Source of the DNA: Glossina fuscipes
Taxonomy: Eukaryota > Arthropoda > Insecta > Diptera > Glossinidae
Length of the DNA: 64,000 nucleotides
NCBI RefSeq assembly: GCF_014805625.2
Contig: NW_023998476.1
Span: forward strand, 434,001 to 498,000
Reading direction: 5' to 3'
The position numbers and the translations under genes are program-made. This document shows positions 22,255 to 35,700 of this stretch, piece after piece (the stretch's first letter is position 1; the number at the start of each line of letters is the position of its first letter). The notes under the pieces were generated by a model that did not search any database, was not told the DNA's origin, and saw nothing but the letters and a program-made list of their open reading frames with translations.

Positions 22255-22500
22255 GCATATGTAACATCCAGAAGGGCTTAACATAGTCCCACCTTTTATT
22301 ATACCAAGAATAAATATTTGGATCGTTCTAAGCTTGTCCGTCCATTTGACGTCTATTTATGTATTATTCTGTTCAACATATTGGTCGCAATTTTTGAGAT
22401 ATTTTGATGAAATTTTATATATAGACGTAATTTGGCCCAAGGACGGACGCTGAAACGGTTCGGATAGGTTCACTTTTTCGTCCACCCCCCATATTACGTC
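22255..22500 (+). repeat. Dispersed repeat with 'cttgtccgtcc' motif
   Basis: Begins near 'gaagggcttaac', contains 'aagcttgtccgtccatttga' and 'aaggacggacgctgaaacgg'. The same start, 'agaagggcttaacaagcttg', occurs at 43158, so these are members of one family. Confidence 0.5.
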
Positions 22501-25500
22501 TTAGTTATAGTGGTTGTATGAGAAGAAATCCATTTTTCAAAATTTTTCAAATCAAAGTTCCTGTGTAATAGTAATTCGGCATATTAAATTGGTGTGAAAA
22601 AGTTGATTAGGCTGGGGTAATTTTAGAACCCCATTTGGACGTCAAGAAAAAAAGTCGGTGACTTTCGAACGAATTATTTTTAGCAACAGAAAAATAATTT
22701 TGCCACATAGACGGAACAATGCACAAACCTTGCTTAAGCATGTACATATTTGTTTACATCTACATGTATAAATGGATGTTTATGTATAAATATAGAAAAT
22801 TATAGAATAATTAAAAATAATTTATTGAAATTATCATTTTGAAAGCCGTTTTCGAAACATGCTTATACTAAATTTTACAATCTCTTTGCAACGACGGGGA
22901 GGACTCACCCGGCATAATGTAAGAAAAAGAATTATTTTTGTGTATACCATTGTCTGTCTTAGAAGTTCTCTTATCTGGTTTGGCAGTGTTTGACTGCCAT
23001 TGAAAGCTCGAAAATTAGAATTAATAAAATTTCAATTAATTGACTTTAAAATGATTAATGTTTTAGATCCTGAAGCTAAATCTAACCTGAACTGAGCACT
23101 GTGAGCACACTAGATAGTATCTATTGTTATTCTAAAATATAAAGTGTAAAGGTTTTTGCTAAAGGGCTTTCCGTAACCGTTAATTTTGTTTTTAGACTTT
23201 TAACTTTCTCTATGTAAATCCTTTAACTTGCTAAAGTCCACTATTTGACCATCTTTATAATTCAGCTAACAGTTGTACTTTGATATAGAGCACGGTTATT
23301 GATCCTAAGAAAAAACAATCCGTTTTATCTTTGCAATTTTTATGGTCTTGTATTATATTTAATCTTCGCGGGAAGCAGCACAATCAGAATAAAACGCTTC
23401 CAATATCAGTTTTGTTATAAAGTAAGTAAAGCGAGCTTATTAAGAAAGGCATAAATGAAAAAGTGAGTTGTGACTTGGCAACTCTCTGTAATGTCGCTCA
23501 AAATACGATTGCACATTATGTTAAAAGTTCATGACGAGAAAATGATGATTTTCATCAAAAAATTCTTCCCGGCGATGATATCCGCTTGTGGCTTTTAATG
23601 ACCCTATTAAAACGCAGTAGCGACGAGGCCGCAGGTTGCATAACTGGTAGTTACGATCGCAACATGCTGGTCAATAAATTTAGCAGCAATTTAGGACGAC
23701 ATAATTCTTGTTATAGAGTTGATGGAAGAGTCTAGTTATAGAAAGGGAAATTCCTTTGAGAGCGTACTAAATAAGGAAACCAGATAAAGACGGAAGATTT
23801 TATTGAAGGTAAACGATTCTTTTGTAATTTCTACATAAACATAACACATTCTGATTCAATTTCAAATTGCGTTAATCAATCTATACGCCACGTAGAATAA
23901 ATAAAAATTCTACAATGGGTCATGACCCATCATTAAATGCCTTACGCCACTCTGCAGTTCTTCATGTGAAGACTTCTCGGAATAAGGCGTTACATGAATT
24001 GTGGTCGAAAAAGTGACTCGATCCGAATCCGATGCTTCCTTGTGCTAATGCCAGGTTTAACAAAATATGTTAAAAACTGCCACCTTTGGATTGAAGAAGA
24101 AATTACAAGACAGACAGAAAGACAGACGAGCTCAGCATATGAGTCAGTGATTCAGATGCACTAAAAGATGGGCATATTTCACGTTCGTCTTGGTGTTGTT
24201 GATGGTTATGCTGCAAGCGGTGTGGGGTATAAAAAGGAAAAATAATATTTATTATATATCTTTTATGTGCACAAATATTTCCGATCGGCGTTTTCGGGTT
24301 AAATGCTATGCTAGCGAGATTCGCTCTAAGGTAAGTGTAGCTCGCTAAGTTGTTTTATGCAACTGGCTTTCGACTTGAATTCTTGACGGAAATATCATTA
24401 TCATATATGGACTACATATGCTCAAACATACACATGCGCATGGAATGAGGAATAATTGTGAGAGAGATTAAAAGTTGAAACGAAAACAAATGCGCCAACG
24501 TTTTCTTTTTTTTCCCTTCAGGCCGAATATTGTACACACTTGGTTTGCTTAGGTTTAGAATAAGGTTAATGGATGGGATTTGTCTCAAGGGCCAGTAATA
24601 GTCACGCCCAAATTTAAGGAAAACCTAAGCCATTACCATTAATATCTATAGATTTTGATATAACTCGATACGCTTCACATGGAATGCACCCTATTTCGTA
24701 GTTGTAACTAACGACTAACATTAATAATTAATGTCCCGAAAATTACAAGTTCTTACAATATTTTAGAGCATCGATGGTATGAGTATAGCATAGGATAAGT
24801 GCATAAATTTTTGAGAAGAGAAAATGATTTTCGATTGTTAAGAATACATACGAGCGTGCAATAGCAAAGCCTTTGTTTTGACTGCTTGTGGATTCTCATA
24901 TCAAAGTAAAAAAAAAAAAAAGTCAAATAAACTCGTCATAAAGTGTTTGAGTTTCTACATTGTTGCCCTTGCGGTCAAATTGAGAGTCAGTTTGTGATAG
25001 TGAAAGGGGGTGAAGAGAGAGAGAGGTATGTGAAGTAAGTAAGAGTGTTTTAATATCGTTCTGTAAGACTTAAGCAAAGCACCAGTGCTAAGCACATGAG
25101 TTCTTAATTTAACGCATCATGTTTATAATTTGTTTCATTGCATTGGCTTTGCCACTTGAATTCTGTGTAAATAATACTAAAACGAAAAATCGCGTTAGTT
25201 GAATTTCAAGCTAACAACGAAACGTTTACAATTCTTAAGCGACTTTTTCCGGAGCGGGATATTTTGAAAGTAAAAAAAAGTATTTAATTTTATTTAAAAT
25301 CAACTGAAAGTGAAATAAACAAATTTTTTCAATTATTCTTGTTTTTCGTTAAAGGCGGCTCTCTCATAATATTCTGGCTGAGAATGATTGTCGCGCTACT
25401 ATGCATTCGATGAGTAATCAATATAATGCAAAGTATATAAAAACCTTACATTAAAAAACCTAGCAACTGAAAGTAATCAATGACATTAGCTTGGTGTTGA

Positions 25501-26039
25501 TTGATAGACAAATTACTGCAATTTTTATATTATTAATAACAGAACGGACACCATTGCATATTTTCTGAATCGATGGAAGCATACACAGAGTTTACAATTT
25601 ACTTTTGGTTGTTATACTTGTTGTTATTCGGTCCATTTACGTTTGTAGTTTGCGTTTATTTACCCGAGATACCAGTATATTTTATTAAGAGTATAATTAA
25701 AGGTCAAAATATTTAGTTATTGTTATGTGCATATAGTATATTTAAGAATAATGCCTTCTCTTAATTTCTATCACTTTAATAATTTACTAATGCATATGCT
25801 AGCGTAAAATAAACATTAAATGTTTTGCTTATCGCTAAAAACTTGTTTAGTTTTTTCAATTACATTTTCTTCGGATATAAATAACTATTGAAGTTCATTA
25901 ATTTGTTCTTTTATTATGCATACAAACATTAAACTATTTTTATACCCATTATCCAAGCATGTACATGTACACATCAAAACTGTTGCAATACTCGAAAGAA
26001 AGGCTTAGAGACTCCATGGGTTATTTATATATTCTCACT
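22501..26039. other. Gene-free stretch with a MITE copy at 23943-24237
   Basis: No conserved frame. At 23943-24237 lies an element like the MITE at 39754-40086: it opens with 'cttacgccactctgcagttc', contains 'ataaggcgttacatg' and 'ctcgatccgaatccgatg', and closes with 'gcggtgtggggtataaaa'. A short frame near 23450-23530 (CDLATLCNVAQNTIAHYVKS) resembles a helix-turn-helix of a pogo-like transposase but is too short to assign. Confidence 0.45.
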
Positions 26040-26307
26040 CAGCATTAAATACTAGGCTGATTTAGAGATGTCCGCCTGTGCTAGACATTCTCCTGATCGC
26101 AAAAAAGAAGCTATCTACTTCAAATTTGGTCGAAACATTAGAAGTTCCTAGGCCTAAGTTGGTAATAAAATTGAGCCAAAGGAGAAGCTTCATAGAGAGC
26201 CTATAAAGTCCATATAAGTGTGAAATCTGCATCGTTTTAGGAATGTTTGTCAATCCGTCCGTCGATCTGTCTGTTAATTGCGTCTTTGGTTTATTGTACG
26301 ATCCCAT
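26040..26307 (+). repeat. Dispersed repeat family B, copy 2
   Basis: Contains 'gaagctatctacttcaaatt' and 'acattagaagttcctaggcc', matching 37080-37130 and (reversed) 53350-53420. On the minus strand the shared part translates as TSNVSTKFEVDSFFF. Confidence 0.65.
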
Positions 26308-27084
26308 TCTATAAATTCCATTTTTATTCTATTAAGAAGAAAAAATTAGGCGCGCCCACTTAATGGAAGAAAAGAAATCTAATTTTTTTTGGCTTTTTTT
26401 GAATCTTTTTAGAATAAAAGCGATTGATGTGAACGACTCAGGCTGAATGAAATTTTCTTACTAAATGTAATCTTTTTTTTAAGACACATCTGTAATAACA
26501 ATGTCGTTCGGCAGAATATCATTGCTACTCTGCTTGTAAATCAGCACTTTTAATGAATTTAATTACACGAATTAATTTCGAACTTCTTTAAATATTGAAT
26601 TGTAGGCAGATGGTGGAGATATAAAAAACCCCAGGGCACAATGCGTAGATTATAACGTCTGAGTGATGAATTTATTTCAATGTAGATACTTGAGCGTGTT
26701 GTAATTTAAATTGGTCTTCAACTGGATTTTGGTACACGTAGACATCTCTTGTTAAAAGCATAACTAATATTGATCAGAGTTCGCTGTGTGACAAACTGAC
26801 CATTATACGTATCATTCAATACGTTCGTAGCATGGAATTTTCAAATAATTCCAACTTTCAAACGAAACAAGTCTAAATGTCACGACATTCCGAACTTTAC
26901 TTTGCAAGTCGTAGTTGTTTTAGTGACGCTACTTATGCAAACAATCGAAAAATTTAAATATCCTTTGTTGATTAAATATTGATTTTTGATGATAAAGAAT
27001 TCGTTCACAATTAGCATTACCTTAAAAGATGTTATGGCGAGTCTCGTCTATCGAGAAAATAACTTCGCGTGTGATTCGCTAGTT

Positions 27085-27185
27085 TTAAGCAAGGTCGTAT
27101 GGACATCTATGACACTGAACGCTCTGATCGCTCGAAATCATCGGTTGTTCCAGGAAACATAAGAGAACTAACAAAATCGTGATAG
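27085..27185 (+). pseudogene. Short mariner-like relic
   Basis: One frame reads KQGRMDIYDTERSDRSKSSV then IRELTKS, resembling the conserved mariner stretch before the second helix-turn-helix (typically F..G..D..D..R.GRP). No further transposase is recognised beside it. Confidence 0.35.
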
Positions 27186-27704
27186 GAGACTAAATCATAA
27201 GTTGGTGTACTTATTAATCTGCGTGAGCGCGTGTCAATGAGAAACGTCCGCTCGAAGGGGATATCGTGTGCGTTCACAGTTGAAGGAAAAGTTTTGTTGT
27301 CAATGCTATTTGGCGTTGTTTAGGCGAAATAAAAAGTATTTTTTCGTAAATGCATTCCACAGTCAAATTGGCAGTTAGTCGAGAGGGTATCAATTGGCGG
27401 CAGTCGTCCAAAGCGGCTAAAAAAGCGCTTCCACTAAAACTGCTGTAAGTTGCAAATTTATCGTGGAAATGTCATAAAATATGGAAAGTCGAGAAAAATT
27501 ACCCGGATTCGTCGATGGTCTCGTCTACTATGCTATGAACTTATTGAGTTGTGTGTTATTTAATTGCTGGTGAAGACATTTTGTTAAAAGCGGATCTCAT
27601 TACCGTTCAATTAATTTCATTTCAGTTCTAAAACATTTACTCGCACGGCATGATATCGATCAAAATTCGATGTTTTAAACCTATGAAAAATTTATGTTAA
27701 ACAC

Positions 27705-27890
27705 TCCGCGTAATTAGCCGAGTAATCAAAGTATGGCGATCAGCAACTCCATGATCGCGAGTTCAAATCTCAAATGCGGTAGAGTTTTCAATACAGGGCA
27801 AGGTATCCGACAGCCTTTAACACCCATACTTTGTAAATTCTTTTATAAAATATGTAGACAATAAATAAATAAATATTGAAAAAAAAAATT
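27705..27890 (+). mobile_element. tRNA-derived SINE, copy 1
   Basis: An A-box-like TAGCCGAGTAATC (27714-27726) is followed about 35 bases later by a B-box-like GCGAGTTCAAATCTC. Then comes 'tgcggtagagttttcaat' and an A-rich tail at about 27875-27890. The core matches the minus-strand element at 45603-45700 closely. This is the architecture of an RNA polymerase III-transcribed SINE that grew from a tRNA. Confidence 0.7.
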
Positions 27891-28739
27891 CTTAAAAATA
27901 TTTTTTTTAACATTTTTTATATACCCACAATTGGTTTTCTCTTATCGTTCATTCTGAAAGGAGTTTGAAACAGGAATGAGAACTAACAACTAGAAGGTCA
28001 GTCTAGTCATTTTAATACAGCTAAATATTATTTTGATGGCATATCCTCCAAGCGTTTTAAAGATCTGCTGGGTCTGAAACGCTCCGAATACAGGTCTTCG
28101 AACTTTGGAAACGTTTTGAAATTCAAAAGGTTTACGTTAAATCATAAAATTTTCTCTATGATCGCAAAGGAGAGGAGCAGATTTTTTAAGGATTCATTTA
28201 TGCGCTGCAATAGTACGACCAAGGCAAACTCTTACAAATGCTTTAATCTTAATTACCTCGACTTTAATGGGTGGAATGAAATTATAATTAAAAACGTTGG
28301 TTACATCGTGTACGATGTAATTAACTTGAACTTGGTCAGTAGCGTTCACCATTGCATAGGCGGGTGACATATTGTCGCTCTTATAACCGTCTGTAAACAG
28401 AACATGCTAACCATTACCTCCCCAGAAGTGTGTTCCTCTGCAATTAGTTCTCTGGAGGCGAGATTCGTGCAGATGCCTTTTTGTATGCCGAGAGAGAGAG
28501 AGAGAGAAGAGTTGATTTTTTCAGCATTTTAACCCTTCTCTACACAAACCAACAGTTTCAGATTTAACATTAATAAGTTATTCAGTGTATACAGATGGTA
28601 GTAATGGAATGCTGAATATAGCATTCATTTGAAGAAATCTGTTGCCGAAGCCTATTAAAACCTTTAAAAAGGTTATGGTAATGCTGGCGCATCTCAGCTG
28701 TCTGTTTTAGTTTCAACGGTTTAACCATGACGATTTTGA

Positions 28740-29345
28740 TATCAATTGCAAAGAACGGTTTGAAGGACCAGGCAAGTTCAAAGACAGTGAATTGCAAGAA
28801 TTATTGGACGAAAACCCAGCTCAAACTCTTAAGAAACTTTCGTGCAGCTTAACAGTCAATAGATCAACTGTTTTTAGACGTTTCCATGCGATGGGAAAGA
28901 TCAAAAAGGAATGAAAATGGCTACCATACAAACTGACCGAAAATGCCATTTCGAACCGTTCCATCACCGCGGTTTCATTGGTTGCTACGCAAAAAAAGAA
29001 TAGTTTTCTGTGGCGTATTGTGACTGGTGACGAAAAGTAGATCTGTTACGAAAGCCCCAAGAGAGAGAGAGAGATTTAGCGTGTTACGAGTTGGTAAAAT
29101 CGAACGAGAGTATTACTGCAGATATCTGCAGACGTCAAATGTACAAATTGACCGATGTATTATTGCAAAAAAAACAGCCGGCAATAGCGACTAACAGACG
29201 TAAAGTCATCTTCTCACACGGCAATGCTCGACCATATCTTTCAAGATTTGTCAAGGATATCTTTTTGCAGCTCGAACGGGAATTTGTGCCGCACCCAGCG
29301 TACTCACCGGACATAGCGCCTTTAATTTACCACTTGCTCACATGA
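28740..29345 (+). pseudogene. Decayed mariner (Mos1-like type)
   Basis: Reading across frames gives LQELLDENPAQTLKKLSCSL, then HAMGKIKKE-stop-KWLPYKLTE, then RIVTGDEK (first catalytic Asp), then from 29084 CYELVKSNESITADICRRQM, RRKVIFSHGNARPYLS, and VPHPAYSPDIAPLIYHL. Compared with live mariners, the second catalytic Asp is Gly (HGN for HDN) and the third is lost (APLIYH for APSDYH). A run of GA repeats at 29060-29076 breaks the middle. It is of a different subfamily from the element at 10009-11296. Confidence 0.75.
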
Positions 29346-30058
29346 CCACTTACATAGCTTGGCTGGCACGTGGTTTCGAAATGTTTAAAAAGTGCGAAAA
29401 CGGGCCGATGTTTAGATAGTTGTCAAGCCAATATTGTTCCTTTGATATTGTATCGCTATATTGCGAAAAAGATGGGAAAAATTTATAAAAAATGATGGAA
29501 AACATTTTCATTAATATATGATGTACCAATTTTTCTCAATAAATGCCTTTTTTAAGGGAAGAAATGCTCAAAATACATGCAAGAATCCAGCACTTCAAAG
29601 ATGCTAAGATCAGATATTGCTGATATCGATCAAGTAAAGTTTTCAATAAAATTCTAAATTTAGTAATTTTCGAAATCGGGGATCAGTCAAAATGCTCCAA
29701 ACGATCCAATAGACCCAATAGATCATCGTAGGCTGACTACCTGCTTTGTAATCTGCTACCAAATACTTCCTTTCGAAAAGCAATGCAACTTCGGGAATAC
29801 GGGTTATAGAAGGATTTTTTTCAAATTTGATTTGACTTGATAAAACACTCTGTTATGTTTTAAAGAAAAAAAATATATTTTTTATTATTATGTTATCGAA
29901 ATATTTTTGATTAAGACAAAATCAAACATTAGAACGAGCACACGAAAATCGAACGCTGATAACTTTTTACTTATATTTTTAGATTTAAATAATAATCCGT
30001 ATATCTGCAAATGAAAATATTTCGATTCATCTCAAGGCAAAATTAACAAATTTTAGAT
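29346..30058. other. Upstream region of the DRC5-like gene
   Basis: AT-rich, no gene or clear promoter motif recognised. Confidence 0.4.
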
Positions 30059-32346
30059 ATGGAGGAACAACCATCCTTTGAAACTATGCAATATCCAGTT
30101 CATACAAATACGTTCTCTGTACCCAAAGATCCGCTTCTACGGCAAGTTTACGATGTTTACAAGCCTTGCCCACACATATTTAAGTTGAAAAGCGAAAGTG
30201 GTCGTACAATTTATGCGGAGGCTTTTATTGAGGATAGCAATCTTGGTACGCTTGTCGATTTATCCGTACGAGCTTTAGCTCGAGCCTTTGGACCGGATCC
30301 ATTGCCTATGATTGCCTCTAATCCCTCACATTTGAAAACTCATTACGATAGTTTAGACGTTGAAATGCCTTTAAAGGACTGTTATCATATAGATAATGAC
30401 CGTTTCTGGAAGCGTGTCGTCCTTGCCAAGAGCCCTGATCAAACGTTGGCTCTTAAACCCGATTACAATTGGAAAAGTGCTGGCATTTCAATGAAATTTG
30501 TTGAAATAGTCGAAGCTTGCGCCGCCGAATTTTGGCCTGAAGAGGAAATGACAAGATTAGCGCTAAACATTCGTGGATGGGTTCGTGACATGCACATACG
30601 TCGCCTTCAATCATTGCAAGATTATTGTTTCGAAAAGTATTTCCGTATGGAGTCATCGTCGTCGTCAGGAGAAGACGACGAAGAGATATCAGAAATCACA
30701 GAAACAACAACAACAACAACTACGCCCGACGAAACCGAACCAACGGATATAGGTGAGGAAGAGAAAACCGAATCGCAATTTGAATTGGAACGATTAGTGG
30801 TCGAAGAGAAAGCCGAACGAAAACGACTGCGTGAAGAGTTACGCGAAGTTCGGCAAAAAGCTCGCGAAGAGCGCGAGGCAAGACGTAAGCGTCACGCAGC
30901 CAAACGCGAAAAAAAACTTGAACTGGAGTTGAAAAAGGGCAAAAAGAAGAAAAAGAAACAACCCAAAGATTTTCACGGCATTGAACTTACCAGCAGTGAG
31001 GAGGATGTCGAAGCGAAAATATGTGATAAAAGGAACAAAGAGTTATTCCTTACCTATAAGAAAATGTATGATTATCCTCCAGATCATTGCCATCATATAG
31101 ATTTACGCTTCATTCAATGGTTTACAAACTTGGATACATTTATTATCGAGTTTCTGGGGCCTGAGTTGCATCGTAACTATCACTCCAGGCATTTGAACTT
31201 TTCTTATGATGACATCAAACGATTATCTTTGTAAGTCCATCTTTCAAGAGATTTATTATTTCTAATGGGTGTTTTTGCAGCGGTATAAGCCGTTTACCAG
31301 TATTGCGTGTTTTCCGCTTACGTAACAGTCGTATGGATACCAGAAAGTTAGGTATTTTACTTGATGGCCTAAAGGATGTTAGCACACTGGAAATTCTTGA
31401 TCTTGGTTATGACTGCTTGAATGATACGTGCGGTCAACATTTTAAAAAATTGTTTACAAACTCCCAAGCATTACATTCATTAGAACTGGAGTCAAATGAT
31501 TTGGGCGCACAAGCTATGAAAGATTTAAGTTTGGCTTTGTTAAACTACAGCCAAAACAAATTGAAATATTTGGGACTCGCTCGCAATCCTCTCAGCGATG
31601 AGGCTTTGCATTCCCTTATATCAGCCATTTACGATACCGAACATATTGAAACTTTGAACCTAAAAGGGGTCACGCATATAACAGAAGTGGGCGTAGCGTG
31701 TTGTATTGCCGATGAATTGTTACGCAAACACCGGGATCTTTTGGCTTTGGACATAAGTGCAATTCATGTAAACGGCTATGCAGCCGATGAAATAATGAAG
31801 GCTTTGCAACCGAATACAAAAATACGAACACTTCATTGTCGCGGTTGCGATTTGGATGAAGAAACAGAAACAGACATTAACGTGATATTAAAGCGGAACA
31901 GATATGTTGCAGAAAATCCATTTATTGGTAACGAAAATGTGACTAATGAAGAAATCGATGCATGGATTAATCGCACCAAGTATAATATATATGAGATTAT
32001 TGCAGTTTTTTTTTTCAAACTTTTTTTTCGATTTTTAATTTTCAGAAACCCTATAATGTTGGCTGTGTTAGCCGAAAGAGAAAAACGAGATCTCTGTCTA
32101 TTTCAACGCCCCCTTGAATTTGTTTATAAATCGGATATGGCGACTGTAGAAAAAGATGTTGGTCTAACTAACGGTGAAAAGGAGTCAGTAATGTCGAGCT
32201 CTGGAACTTCAGAATCGAAACAACTCCGGCCCTTCGAGTACAAATCGAATGAATTTGATGAAAACCAATTTATGGAACATGTACACCTACCAGGTCATAG
32301 CGAACGCTATTACTTCTTCAAAGCTAGAAGGCGTAGACATGTCTAA
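30059..32346 (+). CDS. DRC5/TCTE1-like axonemal leucine-rich repeat protein (three exons)
   Basis: Exons are 30059-31230, 31281-31979 and 32046-32346, giving 723 residues. Introns are GTAAGT..TTGCAG (50 nt) and GTATAA..TTTCAG (66 nt). The second is a multiple of three with no stop, so read-through would add 22 residues. The N-terminal part has a DNDRFWKRVVLAKSPDQ segment and EEMTRLALNIRGWVRDMHIR, like TCTE1. It is followed by an acidic/Thr-rich linker (about 200-240) and a charged coiled coil (about 245-310, KAERKRLREELREVRQKARE). Leucine-rich repeats follow (LEILDLGYDCLND, LHSLELESNDLG, LKYLGLARNPLSD, IETLNLKG). TCTE1 is subunit 5 of the nexin-dynein regulatory complex between axonemal doublets, needed for sperm motility. 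This protein is longer than the human one (about 500). Its neighbour Dnai1 is also axonemal. Another LRR axonemal protein is the main alternative. Confidence 0.7.
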
Positions 32347-32785
32347 CACTAGATATCCCATAAACGAATTAGCGATAAAGGATTTTTCGATTACAATTTA
32401 TGCATGTCGATAACAGGTTTTCATAGCAACCTATGCTTTCACTTCGATTCAACAACCTGTTTGGTTTTATTTTGCTTTCAACGAACTTAAAAAAAAAAAT
32501 AATAAGAAATGCTCGATTAAATTGAAAAATTGTCAAATTTCGTCGATTGTTGTTGCTGTTGCCCAAAATTAAAACACTACGTCAATTATCAGTTTGTGTC
32601 TATTTTTTTACAATTTTTATTGTTGTTCAAAAAAAAAAAAAAAAAAAAAACACAAAAAAATACAAAAAAAGCTAACCTAAATATATTTCTAACGAATTTT
32701 GCGGCGGTAGAGGCTCGCAAAAAAAAGATGAAAATTTTTAAAATTGTTTAAATTCTTTGAACGAAAATTTCGCAACTGACAGAAA
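32347..32785. promoter_or_regulatory. 440-bp spacer between the two axonemal genes
   Basis: Holds the 3' end of the DRC5-like gene and the likely Dnai1 promoter. An A-run of about 23 lies at about 32629-32651. No TATA box or binding site can be named with confidence. Confidence 0.4.
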
Positions 32786-35700
32786 ATGGAAAAGGCGGAA
32801 AAGAAAGCCAAAATCACTCTACCGAACGATAAATCTTCAAAAACCACAATCGCTGATAAAACTGTAAAGATTGCCGGTGGTGACAAACTAACGCCTAAAG
32901 GCAAATCTGCTGCAAAGGTTTGTATACACTTTTTTCGAATTAAAGCATCGTATCTGCCGGAATCGGCATAAATATATATATATATATTTTTTTAAATTAT
33001 TTATAGACCGCGGCGTGCGCTTCAAACATTGATTCGGCACTAAATATAAAACAAGAGTTTCTATACGATTCCACTTTTTTAGTCGCAGAGTATTACACAG
33101 ACACGCACACACGCTAAGATACACCCCTTAGTCATAAACACCATTTATGGAAGAAGAAAAGTGTAGTTATTTAACATTTAAAATACTTATTTCCTTTTAA
33201 TAGGTGACTGTAGGAAAGAGTATCCTTGTAGCCTTGTACGATAGGCACGTACGTTTGCTTCAAAACTTGTTTTTAACTTGATGGATTTTTGTCACGAAAT
33301 ATATATACATTTTTTTTTGGCACTTTATACTAACCTGCATAATTATTATGTTTGCGTAAATGCTTACCATCAAGAGAGATACAACAATGTATCGCTTATT
33401 TATACTATTAATCTCGTAGTTATATAGTTTTCTTGGCTTTTGTTCTGAAAATTATTATTATACATCTAAAATTATTATCGAAAGCTCTCAAGTCACAGAT
33501 GAGCAGATGAACTTGGCTAAATAGTTCTTAAATTTTAAAAATATATATACTTCATTGGATTATATCGCGAATTTCTAGCGTTTTATTCACTTGATAAGGC
33601 ATAGCTAAGCAATCGAACTTGGTTCGAATTTCGTAAGATACACATATTAATTTTTTTTTGATTTTTATGCACATTTTTATGACTTTTGCAATTGAAATAA
33701 TAAATATTTTTCATATGTTTATAAATGCGGAGCGAAAATCCAGTAAAATTCGAAAACAAAGTGGCTAAGTTTATGCTTTCATAAGTGCCACGAAATGGTT
33801 AGTTAGTGATTGTTGTATACGAGGTTATATATGGTATCTTAAATAATACGGTAAATATCGTTCCGACGAAATCGATGCAAGTCTCAATTTGTTTGCGATC
33901 GAGTGACAGTTTCTCTTAACCAAATTTCCAAAGCATATTAATTTACGGCATTGCCTTCTTCTATATATTGATAGCCCAATATGATTGCAACACACGTTTT
34001 ATTTCTTCTTGGAAACAAGACTTCAAAAATCATCTCTTCCCTCTATTTCAATTAAAAATTCCACAAATTCAGTGAACAAATTTGATGAGTGTTTTCAAAA
34101 AATCTTGGCATATTATTGCTTGAAAGGTGTAAAAAAGGGTACTACAAGTAAAGGCCGTTTCCATAAAAAATGTAATTTGACAGTCAGTTAGCTGTGTAAA
34201 TCTGTTTAACAACATTTTCTTACACTTAATGTTGAACCTAAGATTAATTCTTGTTAACCATTACCAACAAACAGAGCAAATAAAAACAAAAGAATAGCTA
34301 TCGGAACCAGCATGTGACTTATAAAATGAGATCAGAGAGCCATCCAAGCTAAGCGAAAAAATCAATTACAATAATTGAAAATTCAATCGCAACAATGCAA
34401 CTAATAGTTAGCAAAACGTCCTTCAGATGCCCTAGGTATGGACAAAGTAACATGAACCCTTGGCATATATGCAATAATCATTTACTAATTAAAGGTTAGG
34501 CCAGCCACAAATTCATCTCGGAATAGATTCATGGATTTCAATCGAGTGTTGTCTAAATCTTATATCAAAACACACCAACAATCGATCACAAACGATTCGT
34601 TCTTTTTCCAAGTCTGGGAAATTACATATATCGCCGATCACTTGTTTTAGTCGTCACAGAGCAAAACGTATAATACGCTAACACTAGTATGTAGCCCACT
34701 ATTTACGCGGAAGTAGCATTGACAACCAGCATTACTTAGGGTTCATCTTATTTCGTCCTTTCCCTGTATTTGGAAAAAGCAAATAATTTAATTTCCAGTT
34801 AAGCTTGCTTAATAAGGAAACTACAATGAATTCTTATCGCTCGGAACCATCCTTTTTTTTGAAAAATATTTAAATAGATATTTGGTTTTAATTGTAATAT
34901 TGCCAAAGATTTTTTGTCGTTTTCGAAAGTTAGTTCAAAAATTTATAAGAGACTGCTTTAAACTTTAGACCTTTTATCTGAAGGACATGATTGCCTTATC
35001 TCAAAGTCTTATATTAATGGAGGTTATGAAGGTCATGGGCATTAGAAGCGGAATAAAATTGTTATGGTAATGCATTTTTAATAATATGATTTTTTAAGAG
35101 ATGACCTTGTGGCATCCTGAAACAATCTGTGGGAGATGTCGGTTTTCCAAATTTAATCGAAAAACGCACCGCATTCGATCGCACAGGTATTCATTTCCTG
35201 TGAACAAATTCAAATCATTATCAATCTTGTGTGCTGATCTTTCATTCAATGAATGTATTTTATTGGAATCGGAGCATGAAATATACAATCAAATTCATAA
35301 AGTGTTCCATAGTTCGCTTGTAGAAGTCAATTATTGAAGATTGTAACTCGATATTAGCGCCTGTGAAAAAAGTTATGGAAATTTGAAGTAAGGTTTTTTT
35401 TTTGAAAAATGTTACTCTAGATGCCCATGTTTATTCTTATTTCACCTATTTTAACGCGAGAAGAACCAAATCAAATAGTGGCGAGTTTGTAGAAAGGCTC
35501 TAAGCAATTAATTAAATGTCCATGAGACATTCGGGTTTTATTTCCAAATTTTGCAAATACGTTACCTCATATATTAGCTTAACCTTTCATGTTTGAAATC
35601 ATGCAACTAGTAATCGTGTAAATCCATCATTTACTGTATTTCCACATTTATTATTTCTTCCAAAACATCAATGAAATCAATAAGTAATAATTTATATAAA

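Noticed and set aside
28490..28510. GA repeat as a GAGA-factor site
   Set aside because: Short (GA)n runs also occur at 25017, 29060 and 50190 without gene context; no support for a regulatory role.
32530..32751. Plus-strand frame between the DRC5-like gene and Dnai1
   Set aside because: It contains a Lys run translated from the A-run and has no similarity to a protein.
33600..33625. tRNA gene suggested by 'cttggttcgaattt'
   Set aside because: No A-box at the right distance and no cloverleaf can be drawn.
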